In this document: positions 26,409-36,485 of the stretch, piece by piece
Position numbering within the stretch: the stretch's first letter is position 1
Layout: each line of letters begins with the position of its first letter
Assembly (NCBI RefSeq): GCF_001705235.1
Contig: NZ_MCGV01000001.1
Coordinates: 3,352,181 to 3,416,180 of the forward strand
Reading direction: 5' to 3'
Length of the DNA: 64,000 nt
From: Clostridium pasteurianum
GTDB lineage: Bacteria > Bacillota > Clostridia > Clostridiales > Clostridiaceae
Notes under the pieces: generated by a model
Told to the model about the DNA's origin: nothing
Seen by the model: only the letters and a program-made list of their open reading frames with translations
The model's database searches: none
Made by a program: the position numbers and the translations under genes

Positions 26409-27854
26409 ATGAGTGAATTAAGTTTTAAAGATTTAGGATTAAGTGAAGAAATTTTAGAGGCTATAGAAAAATTAGGATATAAGAGGCCATCTGAAGTTCA
26501 AAGAAAAGTTATTCCATTAATTCTTAAAAATAAAGATATAATTACAAAAGCACAGACTGGAAGCGGCAAGACAGCTGCATTTGCTATACCTATATGTGAG
26601 AAAATAGAGCTTGAAGAAAAACTGCCGCAGGTACTTGTTCTAGCACCGACAAGAGAACTTGCATATCAAATAGAACAGGATTTTTCGTACATTGGAAAGT
26701 TTAAAAGGCTCAGATGTGTAAGCATATTTGGTAAAGAACCTATATCGGGTCAAATAAGGGAACTCAAGCAGAGAGTTCATATTGTGGTTGGAACTCCAGG
26801 AAGAGTGCTTGACCATCTTGAAAGGGGAACTTTAAACACAGAAAAAATAAAGTATCTTGTAATCGATGAAGCAGATGAAATGCTTAATATGGGGTTTATA
26901 GAACAGGTAGAAAGTGTATTTAGTAAGCTTCCAGAGAATAAAAATACCTTTCTTTTTTCAGCAACTTTGCCCGAAGAAATAATAAGACTATCAAAGAAGT
27001 ATATGAAAGATATTATTAATATAGAAATTAAGTCTAAGAGTTCAGTTCAGGATAGAATAAATCAAACTTATTATGAAATAGAAAGCAAAGATAAATTTAG
27101 TTTGCTACAAAAAATAATATATAAGGAGCTGCCAGAAAGTGCAATAATCTTTTGCAGAACAAAGCAAAATGTAGAGGATGTTACTCTAAAAATGAAAGAT
27201 AGAGGGTATTCATGTAAGGCAATACACGGTGGAATGCTGCAGGCAGATAGAATTGAAGTTATGAATGAGTTTAAAAGAGGAAAATTCACATTTTTGGTAG
27301 CTACAGATGTGGCAGCTAGGGGTATTGATGTGGAAAAGGTTACGCATGTTATAAATTATGATATACCTATGGAAAAAGAGAGTTACATTCATAGAATAGG
27401 CAGAACAGGACGTATAGGAAATAAAGGCAAGGCTATAACTTTTGTTACTTCAAAGGAAAAAAGATTTTTAACAGAAATTGAAGAGGAATTTTCTTTGAGT
27501 ATTGAAGAAGGAGAAGTTCCTACAAAAGAGGAATTAGAGCAGGGAAAGAAAACATTCAATAATAGTTTTAAGAATTCAGCAAGTGAAAAGCATGACAAAG
27601 GTGAAAAGCTTAATGAAGCTGTTACAAAATTGTATTTGAGTGTTGGAAAGAAAAAGAAGATAAGGCCGGGAGACATAGCAGGAACTATATCAAGTATAGA
27701 AAATGTAAATCCAGAAGATGTAGGTATAATTGATATACATGATAATTTTTCTTATGTAGAGATACTGTCCAATAAGGGAAATATAGTTTTTGATGGACTT
27801 AAAAATAAAACTATTAAAGGCAAAAAAGTAAGGGTAGAGAAAGCACAAAAATAG
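26409..27854 (+). CDS. dbpA: DEAD-box RNA helicase, DbpA/YxiN type
   Basis: 481 residues. Helicase core motifs in order: Q-motif (KRPSEVQRKVIP), AQTGSGKTAA, PTRELA, GTPGRVL, DEADEM, SAT, TDVAARGID, HRIGRTGR. The last 75 residues (KKKIRPGDIAGTISSIENVN to KKVRVEKAQ) form the DbpA-type RNA-binding domain, which in DbpA and YxiN recognises hairpin 92 of 23S rRNA during 50S assembly. Length equals that of YxiN (near 479). Start: GAGGTAAATATA stands before this ATG; an upstream ATG at 26349 would add 20 residues without family support. Confidence 0.93.
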   Translation: MSELSFKDLGLSEEILEAIEKLGYKRPSEVQRKVIPLILKNKDIITKAQTGSGKTAAFAIPICEKIELEEKLPQVLVLAPTRELAYQIEQDFSYIGKFKRLRCVSIFGKEPISGQIRELKQRVHIVVGTPGRVLDHLERGTLNTEKIKYLVIDEADEMLNMGFIEQVESVFSKLPENKNTFLFSATLPEEIIRLSKKYMKDIINIEIKSKSSVQDRINQTYYEIESKDKFSLLQKIIYKELPESAIIFCRTKQNVEDVTLKMKDRGYSCKAIHGGMLQADRIEVMNEFKRGKFTFLVATDVAARGIDVEKVTHVINYDIPMEKESYIHRIGRTGRIGNKGKAITFVTSKEKRFLTEIEEEFSLSIEEGEVPTKEELEQGKKTFNNSFKNSASEKHDKGEKLNEAVTKLYLSVGKKKKIRPGDIAGTISSIENVNPEDVGIIDIHDNFSYVEILSNKGNIVFDGLKNKTIKGKKVRVEKAQK

Positions 27855-27904
27855 GTAAAGCTGAATATAATGATTAATGGTAATATTTTTAAGAGGTAAA
27901 ATAG

Positions 27905-29191
27905 TTGAGAATATATGTAGTTAAGCCTTCAGACAATGTTTACAGCATAGCTAGAAGATTTGGCGTTACTCCCCAAAGTATAATAGAAGCTAATAATCTT
28001 CAAAATGCTCAGCTGGTTGTAGGGCAAACTCTTGTAATTCCAAGTACAGAAATATCATATAGAGTAAAACCTGGAGAGAACTTGTGGTCTATTGCACAAA
28101 AATTCAAGGTTTCTGTGAATAGCATTGTGGAGCTAAATGGTATTCAGAATCCATCACAGGTTTATCCAGGGCTTATTATAAGAATACCAGAAAATGCAAA
28201 GAACTATGGAACCATAGAAGTAAATGCTTTTATTCAGCCATCAAACCCTGAAAAGGAAAACGAAGTGTTAAGTGGCACTATAGGATATCTTACTTATCTT
28301 ACACCATTTAGCCATCATGTAACTGCGGATGGAGGTCTTACTCCTCTTGATGATGAAAATTTAATAAATCAAGCTGAAAAAAATGGTGTGAAGCCTATGC
28401 TTTCAGTTACAAATATAACAGGAACTACGGGTTCAAATTTTGATAGTGACTTAATAAGCAGCATATTAAACAGCAGCTCACTTCAAAATACTTTAATAAA
28501 CAATATATTGAATATGATAAAAAGTAAAGGATATTACGGCGTCGTAGTTGATTTTGAGAGAATCCCACCGGTAGATAGGCAGAAATACAATGATTTTTTG
28601 AGGAAGCTTGTAGCAGCACTTCATCCTAACTATCTTGTGGCGACGGCACTTGCACCAAAGACATATGACATTACTACAGGTTCATGGCACGGAGCTCATG
28701 ATTATAAGGCACATGGCGAAATTGTGGATTTTGTAATAATAATGACTTATGAGTGGGGTTGGTCTGGCGGGCCACCAATGGCCGTCGCTCCAATAAATGA
28801 AGTCGAAAAAGTAATAAGATATGCAGTAAGCGTTATACCACCTTCAAAGATAATGATGGGAATGCCTCTTTATGGTTATGATTGGACGCTTCCATATGTG
28901 CCTAAAGGGGAGTTTGCAGAAACCATAGGAAATGATGAAGCCATACAGAGAGCAGGAAAATATGGAGCACAAATAAAATATGATGAGAAGTCACAGTCAC
29001 CTTATTATAATTATATAGATGCAGATAGAAGGCAGCATGTTGTTTGGTTCGAAGATGCTAGAAGTGTAGAGGAGAAGTATAAACTTGTTGTTAGATATGG
29101 TCTTAGGGGAGTAAGTTACTGGGTATTAGCAAGATCTTTTGTTCAAAATTTTAGAGTTCTAAATAATATGTTTAATATAAAAAAACTATAA
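27905..29191 (+). CDS. LysM-GH18 glycosidase, YaaH/SleL type
   Basis: 428 residues: two LysM domains (about 2-46 and 52-96), then a GH18 barrel (about 110-425). The catalytic segment is YYGVVVDFERIPP near residue 215, with Glu as acid. This is the layout of YaaH/SleL, N-acetylglucosaminidases of the spore cortex; no signal peptide, as is common for proteins delivered from the mother cell to the spore. Start TTG with AAGAGGTAAAA before it. The C-terminal third (from 28752) and the following intergenic DNA are repeated at 30625-31225. A terminator is at 29293. Confidence 0.9.
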   Translation: MRIYVVKPSDNVYSIARRFGVTPQSIIEANNLQNAQLVVGQTLVIPSTEISYRVKPGENLWSIAQKFKVSVNSIVELNGIQNPSQVYPGLIIRIPENAKNYGTIEVNAFIQPSNPEKENEVLSGTIGYLTYLTPFSHHVTADGGLTPLDDENLINQAEKNGVKPMLSVTNITGTTGSNFDSDLISSILNSSSLQNTLINNILNMIKSKGYYGVVVDFERIPPVDRQKYNDFLRKLVAALHPNYLVATALAPKTYDITTGSWHGAHDYKAHGEIVDFVIIMTYEWGWSGGPPMAVAPINEVEKVIRYAVSVIPPSKIMMGMPLYGYDWTLPYVPKGEFAETIGNDEAIQRAGKYGAQIKYDEKSQSPYYNYIDADRRQHVVWFEDARSVEEKYKLVVRYGLRGVSYWVLARSFVQNFRVLNNMFNIKKL

Positions 29192-29292
29192 ATGTGTACT
29201 ATTCATGAAAGCAACTAAATTTTTGAGCTATTTATTTGAGTCTGGTTCAAGTTTTGTGCTTTGCACTGATAATCAAATTGTATATTGTATGG

Positions 29293-29323
29293 GCACCTGA
29301 TTAGGTTCAGATGCTTTTTTTTT
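29293..29323 (+). terminator. Rho-independent terminator after the GH18 gene
   Basis: GCACCTGA and TCAGATGC form the stem (one mismatch), then nine T residues. The copy after the gene fragment is at 31158. Confidence 0.85.
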
Positions 29324-29410
29324 ATTATTTCCACTAAACCTATATTATTACATAACGATAATAATATTGTTTACGAATAAAATAATATATATTTTGGGGT
29401 GAATAATAAA

Positions 29411-30493
29411 ATGAGGAAAAAATTTAAATTTATTGGATTATTTTTATGTGCATTTTTTGTAGCAGCTTCAGTTATGTTTAGTGGTGATAGTAATAAGGTA
29501 TTTGCTGATGATAACTTTCAAATTGGAACAGCTAATTTTAATGGTACTGCTGAAAATAGTGCTAAAGTTGGAGATATTAATTTCAATAATCCTGAAATAG
29601 GTTGGAAAAGATTTGATGATACTAATTCCCAAATTACATATACTAGCGGATGGAAAAACCATGATTGGCAGGAATGCTATGATGGGACGGAAACTTATAC
29701 TGATACTCCGAATATAGTTAAAAAAGTATCATTTTCATTTCGTGGAACTAAATTTAGGATTATAGGCAATAAGCATCCAACTTACAATTCGACTGTTAGC
29801 GTTACTATAGATGGAGTAAAGGTTGATACCTATAATCCATATGCTTCCTCAACACAAAGACAGGTTTTATTATATAACTATGAGTCTAATAAGCCTATGG
29901 CAAACCATAGTGTTGTTTTACAATTTGATACAGCAACTGCAAATGCTGAAATTGATGCTATTGATATAGATTCTACAGGCAATCTAAATAAAGAATCTAT
30001 ATCATTAGGCAAGACAACAGATTCTTTAAATGTTGGACAAACTGATATTTTAACAGCAACAGTAACACCTGATGATACAACTAATAAAGCTGTAAAATGG
30101 ACAAGTAGTGATGAAAGTGTAGCAACAGTAGATGAAAATGGAAAGGTAACAGCAGTAAAAGCAGGAACTGCTACGATAACAGCAACAACTACGGATGGAA
30201 GTAATTTAAGTAAGTCATGTGTAGTTACAGTAACACAGCCATATACTCCGCCAGTTGTCACTGGAAATAGAGCAACATTAACATTATATATGGTTAATGG
30301 AAGTACAAAGCAGTATGATTTATCAAAAGATGAATTAAACAACTTCTTAAATTGGTATAACGGAATGACAAATCCACTATCTGCTCAATGCTATGTATTT
30401 AATGTTCCAGTAGTTGGATCATATGTAACAAATAAAGATTATATACCATTTAATAAAATAGATGATTTCAAAGTTCAAGAGTATACAAAATAA
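29411..30493 (+). CDS. secreted protein with Ig-like (BIG2) domain, paralogue 1
   Basis: 360 residues. Signal peptide (RKKFKFIGLFLCAFFVAAS, cleavage probably near VFADD). Then a domain of about 140 residues (GWKRFDDTNSQITYTSGW, SFRGTKFRIIGNKHP) that looks like a carbohydrate-binding beta-sandwich, a BIG2 domain (about 195-275, KWTSSDESVATVDENGKVTA) and a C-terminal domain of about 70 residues (LTLYMVNGSTKQYDLSKDE to FNKIDDFKVQEY) shared with the protein at 31275. Start: GGGGTGA precedes the ATG; a GTG four codons earlier lies in the SD. Probably a wall or carbohydrate-binding exoprotein. Confidence 0.85.
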   Translation: MRKKFKFIGLFLCAFFVAASVMFSGDSNKVFADDNFQIGTANFNGTAENSAKVGDINFNNPEIGWKRFDDTNSQITYTSGWKNHDWQECYDGTETYTDTPNIVKKVSFSFRGTKFRIIGNKHPTYNSTVSVTIDGVKVDTYNPYASSTQRQVLLYNYESNKPMANHSVVLQFDTATANAEIDAIDIDSTGNLNKESISLGKTTDSLNVGQTDILTATVTPDDTTNKAVKWTSSDESVATVDENGKVTAVKAGTATITATTTDGSNLSKSCVVTVTQPYTPPVVTGNRATLTLYMVNGSTKQYDLSKDELNNFLNWYNGMTNPLSAQCYVFNVPVVGSYVTNKDYIPFNKIDDFKVQEYTK

Positions 30494-30643
30494 TTATTAA
30501 GATAGGCACTGGTAGAAATACTGGTGCTTATTTTATACATATGAGAATGTGAGGACATGCATAGATAAAAAGGAACTAGCCCTAGATGGCTAATTCCGTT
30601 ACGTTTTATATGCTATTATTTATTTTGGTCTGGCGGGCCACCA

Positions 30644-31057
30644 ATGGCCGTCGCTCCAATAAATGAAGTCGAAAAAGTAATAAGATATGCAGTAAGCGTT
30701 ATACCACCTTCAAAGATAATGATGGGAATGCCTCTTTATGGATATGATTGGACACTTCCGTATGTGCCTAAAGGGGAGTTTGCAGAAACCATAGGAAATG
30801 ATGAAGCAATACAAAGAGCAGGAAAATATGGAGCACAAATAAAATATGATGAGAAGTCACAGTCACCTTATTACAATTATATAGATGCAGATAGAAGGCA
30901 GCATGTTGTTTGGTTTGAAGATGCTAGAAGTGTGGAGGAGAAGTATAAACTTGTTGTTAGATATGGTCTTAGAGGAGTAAGTTACTGGGTCTTAGCGAGA
31001 TCTTTTGTTCAAAATTTTAGAGTCTTAAATAATATGTTTAATATAAAAAAACTATAA
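30644..31057 (+). pseudogene. GH18 gene fragment (C-terminal 137 codons)
   Basis: A 5'-truncated copy of the LysM-GH18 gene. Its 137 codons give exactly the same amino acids as the C-terminus of the intact protein, yet 13 bases differ; all 13 changes are silent by my count. The catalytic segment and both LysM domains are absent, and no SD precedes the internal ATG, so it is unlikely to be a working gene. It carries the intact stop and terminator. Best read as the remnant of a second full GH18 gene that lost its 5' part recently. Confidence 0.8.
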
Positions 31058-31157
31058 ATGTGTACTATTTATGAAAGCAACTAAATTTTTGAGTTATCTA
31101 TTTGAGTCTGGTTCAAGTTTTGTGCTTTGAACTTATAATCAATTGTATATTGTATGA

Positions 31158-31187
31158 GCACCTGATTAGGTTCAGATGCTTTTTTTT
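31158..31187 (+). terminator. terminator copy after the GH18 fragment
   Basis: GCACCTGA/TCAGATGC stem with eight T residues, same as 29293. Confidence 0.8.
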
Positions 31188-31274
31188 ATATTTCCACTAA
31201 TTATATATTATTACATAACGATAATAATATAGGTATTAAACCAAATTAATACATAAATTTAGGAGGGAATATGA

Positions 31275-32777
31275 ATGAGAAAAAAGTTTAAAGCTACATT
31301 AGTAGTATTTTTAGTTGTTGTTTTGGGATGCTTTTCACAGGTATTTGCTGAAAGTAATAAAAATGCAAAATTGCTTGATAATACTTCAATAGGTGCTGGT
31401 AGTAATACACAAAATGAAGAAGTTGATCAATATACAAAATTATTAATGCATATGGATGATGGCAAATTTAAAGATGAATGTGGTCATACGATTATTAATA
31501 ATGGTGTTACAGTAGATACAAGTAATAAGAAATTTGGCAATAGTAGTGCTTATTTTAATGGTAATTCTGGATTAGATATTCCATGCACATCTTCCGAATT
31601 TAATTTTGGTAATAAAGATTTTACAATTGATTTTTGGTTTTCCTTACCATCATTTTCTGGAAATAAATATTTCGTATCTTTTAATTCAGATTTGTCATTT
31701 GCAATAGCAACATCAAATATAGTAAGTAATGGATTATGGGTGGGTATTGGTAATGGTTCGTCATGGACATATGGTATGGAAACTGGAGAAAATAGTGTTT
31801 CTTTTAATACATGGCATCATTTTGCTCTTGTAAGAAAAGACTCATCACTTTCAATATATTTGGATGGTACTAATATAAAGACTTTAAATATTGGAACTGT
31901 AAATATTCTAAATCCTAATTCAAAAATAACAATTGGTTATGCACCTTGGTTTTCATCTCATTTGACTGGAAATATAGATGAATTTAGAATAAGTAATATA
32001 GCGAGATGGACTTCTAATTTTACTCCTCCAACTAATTCATATAATAATGTATTAGCAACAGGAATAACATTAAACAAAACTACGGATTCACTAACATTAG
32101 GGCAAACAGGAAATACAGACCAGTTAACAGCAAAAGTAACACCTGATGATACAACTAATAAAGCTGTAAAATGGACAAGTAGTGATAAAAGTATAGCAAC
32201 AGTAGATGAAAACGGAAAGATAACAGCAGTAAAAGAAGGAACAGCAACAATTACAGCAACTACACAGGATGGAAGTAATTTAAGTTCATCATGCACAGTG
32301 ACAGTTGCAGGGGCTACTACTATATCCTTGAATAAAACATCTGACTTAATAGATATAGGGGGAAATGATACCCTAACAGCAACTGTTAATCCAGCTAACA
32401 TAGGAGTAACATGGAGTTCAAGTGATAGTTCTATTGCAACTGTTGATGCAAATGGAAATGTTAAAGGAATAAGCGCAGGTACTGCTGTGATAACGGTAGC
32501 TACAGCAGATGGAAAAAAAGTTTCATGTACAGTTACTGTAAAAGATCAGGAACCAAGCAAATCTAAATTAACATTATATATGAATGATAAAACTATAAGA
32601 GAATTTTACTTAACACAAGATGAAATTGATGCTTTTATAGATTGGTATAATTCAAAGAGCGCAGGTGATGTAACTGTACAGCCATATTATGTATTTAATG
32701 TATCTGTACCAGGAAAATCATCAACTAAGAAATCATATGTATGGTTTATGAAAATAGAGAATTTTGAAGTAGAATAA
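31275..32777 (+). CDS. secreted LamG plus Ig-like (BIG2) protein, paralogue 2
   Basis: 500 residues. Signal peptide (RKKFKATLVVFLVVVLG, cleavage near VFAES). A concanavalin-like/LamG domain follows (about 55-255: HMDDGKFKDECGH, KDFTIDFWFSLP, NTWHHFALVRKDSSLSIYLDG, NIDEFRISNIARW), then two BIG2 domains (about 265-340 and 345-420) and the same C-terminal 70-residue domain as paralogue 1 (KLTLYMNDKTIREFYLTQDE to FMKIENFEVE). Start: AGGAGG before ATG 31275; an ATG 4 nt upstream is in another frame and stops after six codons. The N-terminal domain differs from paralogue 1, so domains were exchanged after duplication. Confidence 0.87.
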   Translation: MRKKFKATLVVFLVVVLGCFSQVFAESNKNAKLLDNTSIGAGSNTQNEEVDQYTKLLMHMDDGKFKDECGHTIINNGVTVDTSNKKFGNSSAYFNGNSGLDIPCTSSEFNFGNKDFTIDFWFSLPSFSGNKYFVSFNSDLSFAIATSNIVSNGLWVGIGNGSSWTYGMETGENSVSFNTWHHFALVRKDSSLSIYLDGTNIKTLNIGTVNILNPNSKITIGYAPWFSSHLTGNIDEFRISNIARWTSNFTPPTNSYNNVLATGITLNKTTDSLTLGQTGNTDQLTAKVTPDDTTNKAVKWTSSDKSIATVDENGKITAVKEGTATITATTQDGSNLSSSCTVTVAGATTISLNKTSDLIDIGGNDTLTATVNPANIGVTWSSSDSSIATVDANGNVKGISAGTAVITVATADGKKVSCTVTVKDQEPSKSKLTLYMNDKTIREFYLTQDEIDAFIDWYNSKSAGDVTVQPYYVFNVSVPGKSSTKKSYVWFMKIENFEVE

Positions 32778-32915
32778 TACAAAATAAATATTAAGATGGG
32801 CACTGGTAGAAATACTGGTGCTTATTTTATACATATGAGGAGATGAGGGATATGCATAGATAAAAAGGAACTAGCTCTAAATGGCTAATTCCTTACACTT
32901 TAAAAATATACTCTG

Positions 32916-34400
32916 TTATTTTTTAGATATAGCTATAAGCTTTTGATTAATGTCATATATTTTATTCATGGAATTAATAATTTCTTTTATATTTTCATCT
33001 TGTTGTTCTGTATTTGCAAGAATTTCTTCTGAAGCAGAAGCGTGCTCTTCGGAAACACTGGATAGAAAGTTTATCTCATTATCAATATTTTTAAAGAGAT
33101 TAGATATATTCGATATCATTTTATTCTGATCAACTATATATCCTTTATTTTGCTTAAAAGAATAATTAATAGAATTAAATTTATTTACAATTTCATAAAT
33201 GATATCAAAACATTCTGAAGAATCAGCATTGCCTTCTTTTACCTTGTCCAAATTTTCTTTAGTAGTTAAATTTATTTCTTTTATAATTTTTTCTATATTA
33301 GATATCATAGCTGTACTGTTATTGGCTAGTTTTCCTATTTCATTTGCTACAACTCTAAAGCCTTTACCACTTTCACCTGCTCTTGCAGCTTCTATATTAG
33401 CATTTAGCGCAAGTAAATTTGTTTCATCAGCTATACTTCTTATAGTAGAAAGGAAAACATTTATTTTATCAATGTTTTTTTGAAGCTTTGTTGCAGTAGT
33501 GAGTGATGAATTTACAGCGGTTTTTAAAGCTTTTATTTTATTATTAAGATTATTTATATCATTTGTACCAGCATCAACATCCTTACTCATTTCTATTTCT
33601 AGTTTCTTAATATTATCTGAAAAACTTTTAATTTTGACTGTTCCATCGCAAATATTTTGCATATGAGAGGTTACATTGTAAATGCTTTTAGCTTCTTCAG
33701 TTATCCCGGTTGCAGTTTCACTTATAGCTTGGGTTATTTCTTCACTCGATTTTTTCAATTCATCTAGATGCGAATCAAAGACAATTAAATTTTCATCAAG
33801 AACATTTGAGGTCTTTAAAATTACATTCATTGAGCTATCTAAGCCATTTAACAATTTATGACTTCCTTGCTTTTCTGCATTTAAGGAAACAATTAAGGAG
33901 TTTGCCCACTTTGTTAAAAAGTACAGCATAATCACAATAGAATTAATAATTATTAGTGTGTTTAAAAATATCAGTAAATTTGAATTACTTCCTAGAAGCT
34001 TTCCAGGAGAAATAATATATAAAATTATCCATGCAATGTTAAATAGTATTCCATGAATTAATATAGGCTTTTCTTTAAAATACATAGAAACAATTACGAT
34101 GCTTATAAAGAAGCAAGAAAAAATAGATAAATTTAAAGTTCTATCTAAATAAGTTACTATAGATGCTGCTGAAAGTAATAAAATTCCGTAACTTATGGCT
34201 TTAATTTCAGCTTTAACGTTAAGCTTGTATATTAAAAGTGATATAATTTCAACTGGAATAGACTCATATAAAGCCTTTACGCCAATCTTTGAATCTCCAC
34301 AAATAAATGCACATATAACATATGCCAATAAAAATAATGATACAACAATAAAATTAACTGAATCGACATTTCTAAAATTGTAGTCAACTTTTTTATCCAT
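32916..34400 (-). CDS. membrane methyl-accepting chemotaxis protein
   Basis: 494 residues. The N-terminal 170 residues hold about six membrane helices and almost no loops, so the sensor is an integral membrane domain. The rest is the cytoplasmic signalling rod with hairpin tip [40 protein letters not shown]. The C-terminus ISKK lacks the NWETF-type tether. The ATG has only a weak SD; a better one (AAGAGAGGTGAAC) stands about 45 nt upstream in front of a nine-codon reading frame, so a leader peptide is possible. No other chemotaxis genes adjoin it. Ligand unknown. Confidence 0.88.
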   Translation of the reverse strand: MDKKVDYNFRNVDSVNFIVVSLFLLAYVICAFICGDSKIGVKALYESIPVEIISLLIYKLNVKAEIKAISYGILLLSAASIVTYLDRTLNLSIFSCFFISIVIVSMYFKEKPILIHGILFNIAWIILYIISPGKLLGSNSNLLIFLNTLIIINSIVIMLYFLTKWANSLIVSLNAEKQGSHKLLNGLDSSMNVILKTSNVLDENLIVFDSHLDELKKSSEEITQAISETATGITEEAKSIYNVTSHMQNICDGTVKIKSFSDNIKKLEIEMSKDVDAGTNDINNLNNKIKALKTAVNSSLTTATKLQKNIDKINVFLSTIRSIADETNLLALNANIEAARAGESGKGFRVVANEIGKLANNSTAMISNIEKIIKEINLTTKENLDKVKEGNADSSECFDIIYEIVNKFNSINYSFKQNKGYIVDQNKMISNISNLFKNIDNEINFLSSVSEEHASASEEILANTEQQDENIKEIINSMNKIYDINQKLIAISKK

Positions 34401-34454
34401 ATTTTCAATTCACTATTTTAGATTAAATAATGAATTGTTCACCTCTCTTGTTAA

Positions 34455-34502
34455 AATACTAAATCACATAAGGTTTTATAGCACATTATATGATTTAGTA
34501 TT
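34455..34502 (-). terminator. terminator hairpin after the CmpB-like gene
   Basis: AATACTAAATCA and TGATTTAGTATT are perfect partners with TTTTA on both sides. It lies just after the stop of the minus-strand gene at 34523 and ahead of the MCP gene. Confidence 0.75.
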
Positions 34503-34522
34503 TTATCGTAATTGAATATTAA

Positions 34523-34948
34523 TTACGAACTTGATTGTTCTGCAAAGGTAGAAATTTTTATAAGAGCATCATGAAGCTTTTCAAAAAGTAAACCTGCTAT
34601 CATCCAGTAAGGAAAATAATCTAATCTCGTTATTCCTTGAATTGTAAATGGACCAGCACTGTAGCACCATGGACATGTTCCTAATATAAAACGTAAAATA
34701 GATCCGGTTATATATTCTCCAATAATAATTAAGGTTGAATAAATTCCTCCTCTCACTAGAATAGGTAAATGTCTTATATTATCATGAACTGGTTCCAAAA
34801 AAATGGCTAACCCATATATTAAAAACATCCATATATTTGTCCATGCACGTAAAGTGACATCTCCGTTTAGCATAGAACCTAATCCCGTCCATATGATTTC
34901 TACACACCAGCCTGCAATACCGTATAATATAAATCTTAAAATTTTCAT
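34523..34948 (-). CDS. small membrane protein, CmpB/ABC-type IV (PF06541-like)
   Basis: About 141 residues with four membrane helices. ILYGIAGWCVEIIWTGLGSML, the EYITGSILRFILGTCPW segment and the short final SAGPFTIQGITRLDYFPYW recall the 'putative ABC-transporter type IV' family (CmpB). A larger member is encoded at 54957. Start: ATG 34948 is preceded by a weak AGG; a GTG at 34984 would add 12 residues but lacks a SD. Function of the family is not established. Confidence 0.75.
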   Translation of the reverse strand: MKILRFILYGIAGWCVEIIWTGLGSMLNGDVTLRAWTNIWMFLIYGLAIFLEPVHDNIRHLPILVRGGIYSTLIIIGEYITGSILRFILGTCPWCYSAGPFTIQGITRLDYFPYWMIAGLLFEKLHDALIKISTFAEQSSS

Positions 34949-35186
34949 AAAATTAGTTTGCCTACATTGTTTAAAAATATTCACAGCTATAAAAAAAGTA
35001 TTGCAATATTATATTATGCATCTAAATCTTTTTTGGGAAATTATTGGTTTCAATATTTTACATAAGCTTAACGTAATCATAATACACAGAGGATATAATT
35101 AATAACATTAAGAAATATATTTAAATAACAGTGGGGCTATAATATAGCGCTGCTAAAATTTTTAAATTAATGGGGTGAGGTATCCT

Positions 35187-36485
35187 ATGAATAAATATAA
35201 TAAAATAGAAAAGAGCTGGATAATGTACGATTGTACTATTTCAACCTACAGCATGATAATTATAACAACTATACTGCCTATATATTTTAGAATGGTATTA
35301 AAAAATGCAGGGGGAACAGAGGCCATGTCAACAGCCTATTGGGGTTATTCAAATTCTGTAGGAAGACTTTTAATAGCTCTTGCAGCACCAGTACTTGGTA
35401 CTATAGCGGATTATATGGGATATAAAATGAAGTTTTTTAAAGTGTTCTGTATTATAGGAATAGTTTTTACTGCGCTTCTTTCAATAGTTCCAGATTCGGC
35501 AATAGTACTTCTTATTGCAGTATTTATAATAAGTACTATTGGAAATGCGGGAAGCAATGTTTTTTATGATGCGTTTTTAGTTGATGTAACGCCTAAAAAT
35601 AAAATGGATATGGTTTCATCAATTGGATATGCAGCAGGATATCTTGGAAATATAATGGCTTTTGCAATATGCATGAGTATAGTTATATTGGCACAGCTTC
35701 ATGTAATTCCAATATCAATTATGACAGCTTGTAAAATAACTTTTGTGATAACTGCTGTGTGGTGTGCAATATTTTCGTTTCCTATAATTAAAAATGTAAA
35801 ACAGGTTTATGGAATAGAAAAAGAGCCTAAGGTATTAAAAAGTAGTATAAAAAGATTAATATCAACATTTAAAAATATAAGTGAGTATAAAAATTTAATG
35901 ATTTTTTTAGCAGCATATTTCTTTTTTATAGATGGTGTAAATACTATCATAACGATGGCAACATCTTTTGGTTCAGATCTTGGTATAAATTCAACAACTC
36001 TTTTAATTATACTTCTATGTACTCAATTTGTTGCTTTTCCATGTGCAATTATATTTGGTAAGCTTTCAGAAAAGTTTAAAGGTAAAACAATGCTTTATGT
36101 TGGAATAATAATTTATTCAATAATTTGTGTATATGCGAATTTTATTCATAATGCTGCTGGTTTCTGGATATTAGCAATGATGGTAGGTACTTCTCAGGGT
36201 GGAATACAGGCACTCAGCAGATCGTATTTTGGGAAGCTTGTACCAAAAGAAAAAAATAATGAATTTTTTGGATTTTTTAATATATTTGGAAGATTTGCTT
36301 CAATTTTAGGACCACTTATTGTTGGCGTAGTTACCCAAATTACAGGCAAATCTACCAATGGGGTGTTTAGTATTTTAATTTTATTTGTTGTTGGAGGAAT
36401 AATACTTATTAATGTTAAAGATGCTCAAAATGATGATAGTGAAGGAAATTTGATAGCTTCAACTTTACCATCTATACCTAAGTAG
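35187..36485 (+). CDS. MFS transporter, UMF1/Atg22-like
   Basis: 432 residues, about 12 membrane helices. [26 protein letters not shown] at the N-terminus (the 'W-x-x-YDxANS-x-Y' type start), [29 protein letters not shown], and [37 protein letters not shown] are characteristic of the UMF1 family related to yeast Atg22, which exports amino acids from vacuoles; bacterial substrates are unknown. GAGG stands 6 nt before the ATG; a GTG four codons earlier has no SD. Its 3' end overlaps the convergent gpmA gene by 61 bp. Confidence 0.88.
   Translation: MNKYNKIEKSWIMYDCTISTYSMIIITTILPIYFRMVLKNAGGTEAMSTAYWGYSNSVGRLLIALAAPVLGTIADYMGYKMKFFKVFCIIGIVFTALLSIVPDSAIVLLIAVFIISTIGNAGSNVFYDAFLVDVTPKNKMDMVSSIGYAAGYLGNIMAFAICMSIVILAQLHVIPISIMTACKITFVITAVWCAIFSFPIIKNVKQVYGIEKEPKVLKSSIKRLISTFKNISEYKNLMIFLAAYFFFIDGVNTIITMATSFGSDLGINSTTLLIILLCTQFVAFPCAIIFGKLSEKFKGKTMLYVGIIIYSIICVYANFIHNAAGFWILAMMVGTSQGGIQALSRSYFGKLVPKEKNNEFFGFFNIFGRFASILGPLIVGVVTQITGKSTNGVFSILILFVVGGIILINVKDAQNDDSEGNLIASTLPSIPK

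Larger units (their letters stand above)
30625..31225 (+). repeat. duplicated block (copy of about 28752-29360)
   Basis: Homology begins at TTGGTCTGGCGGG inside the GH18 gene and runs through its stop codon, the 3' untranslated part, the terminator and the promoter region with TTACATAACGATAATAATAT ahead of the next secreted-protein gene. With the paralogous genes at 29411 and 31275 this makes a tandem duplication of about 1.9 to 2.2 kb. Confidence 0.9.

Noticed and set aside
29878-30342. 154-residue minus-strand frame opposite the Ig-like gene
   Set aside because: It mirrors the BIG2 coding region of a well-supported plus-strand gene; the matching frame at 31958-32401 is the same artefact in the paralogue.
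34803-35102. 99-residue plus-strand frame over the CmpB-like gene
   Set aside because: Opposite strand of a membrane-protein gene with family text; no SD.
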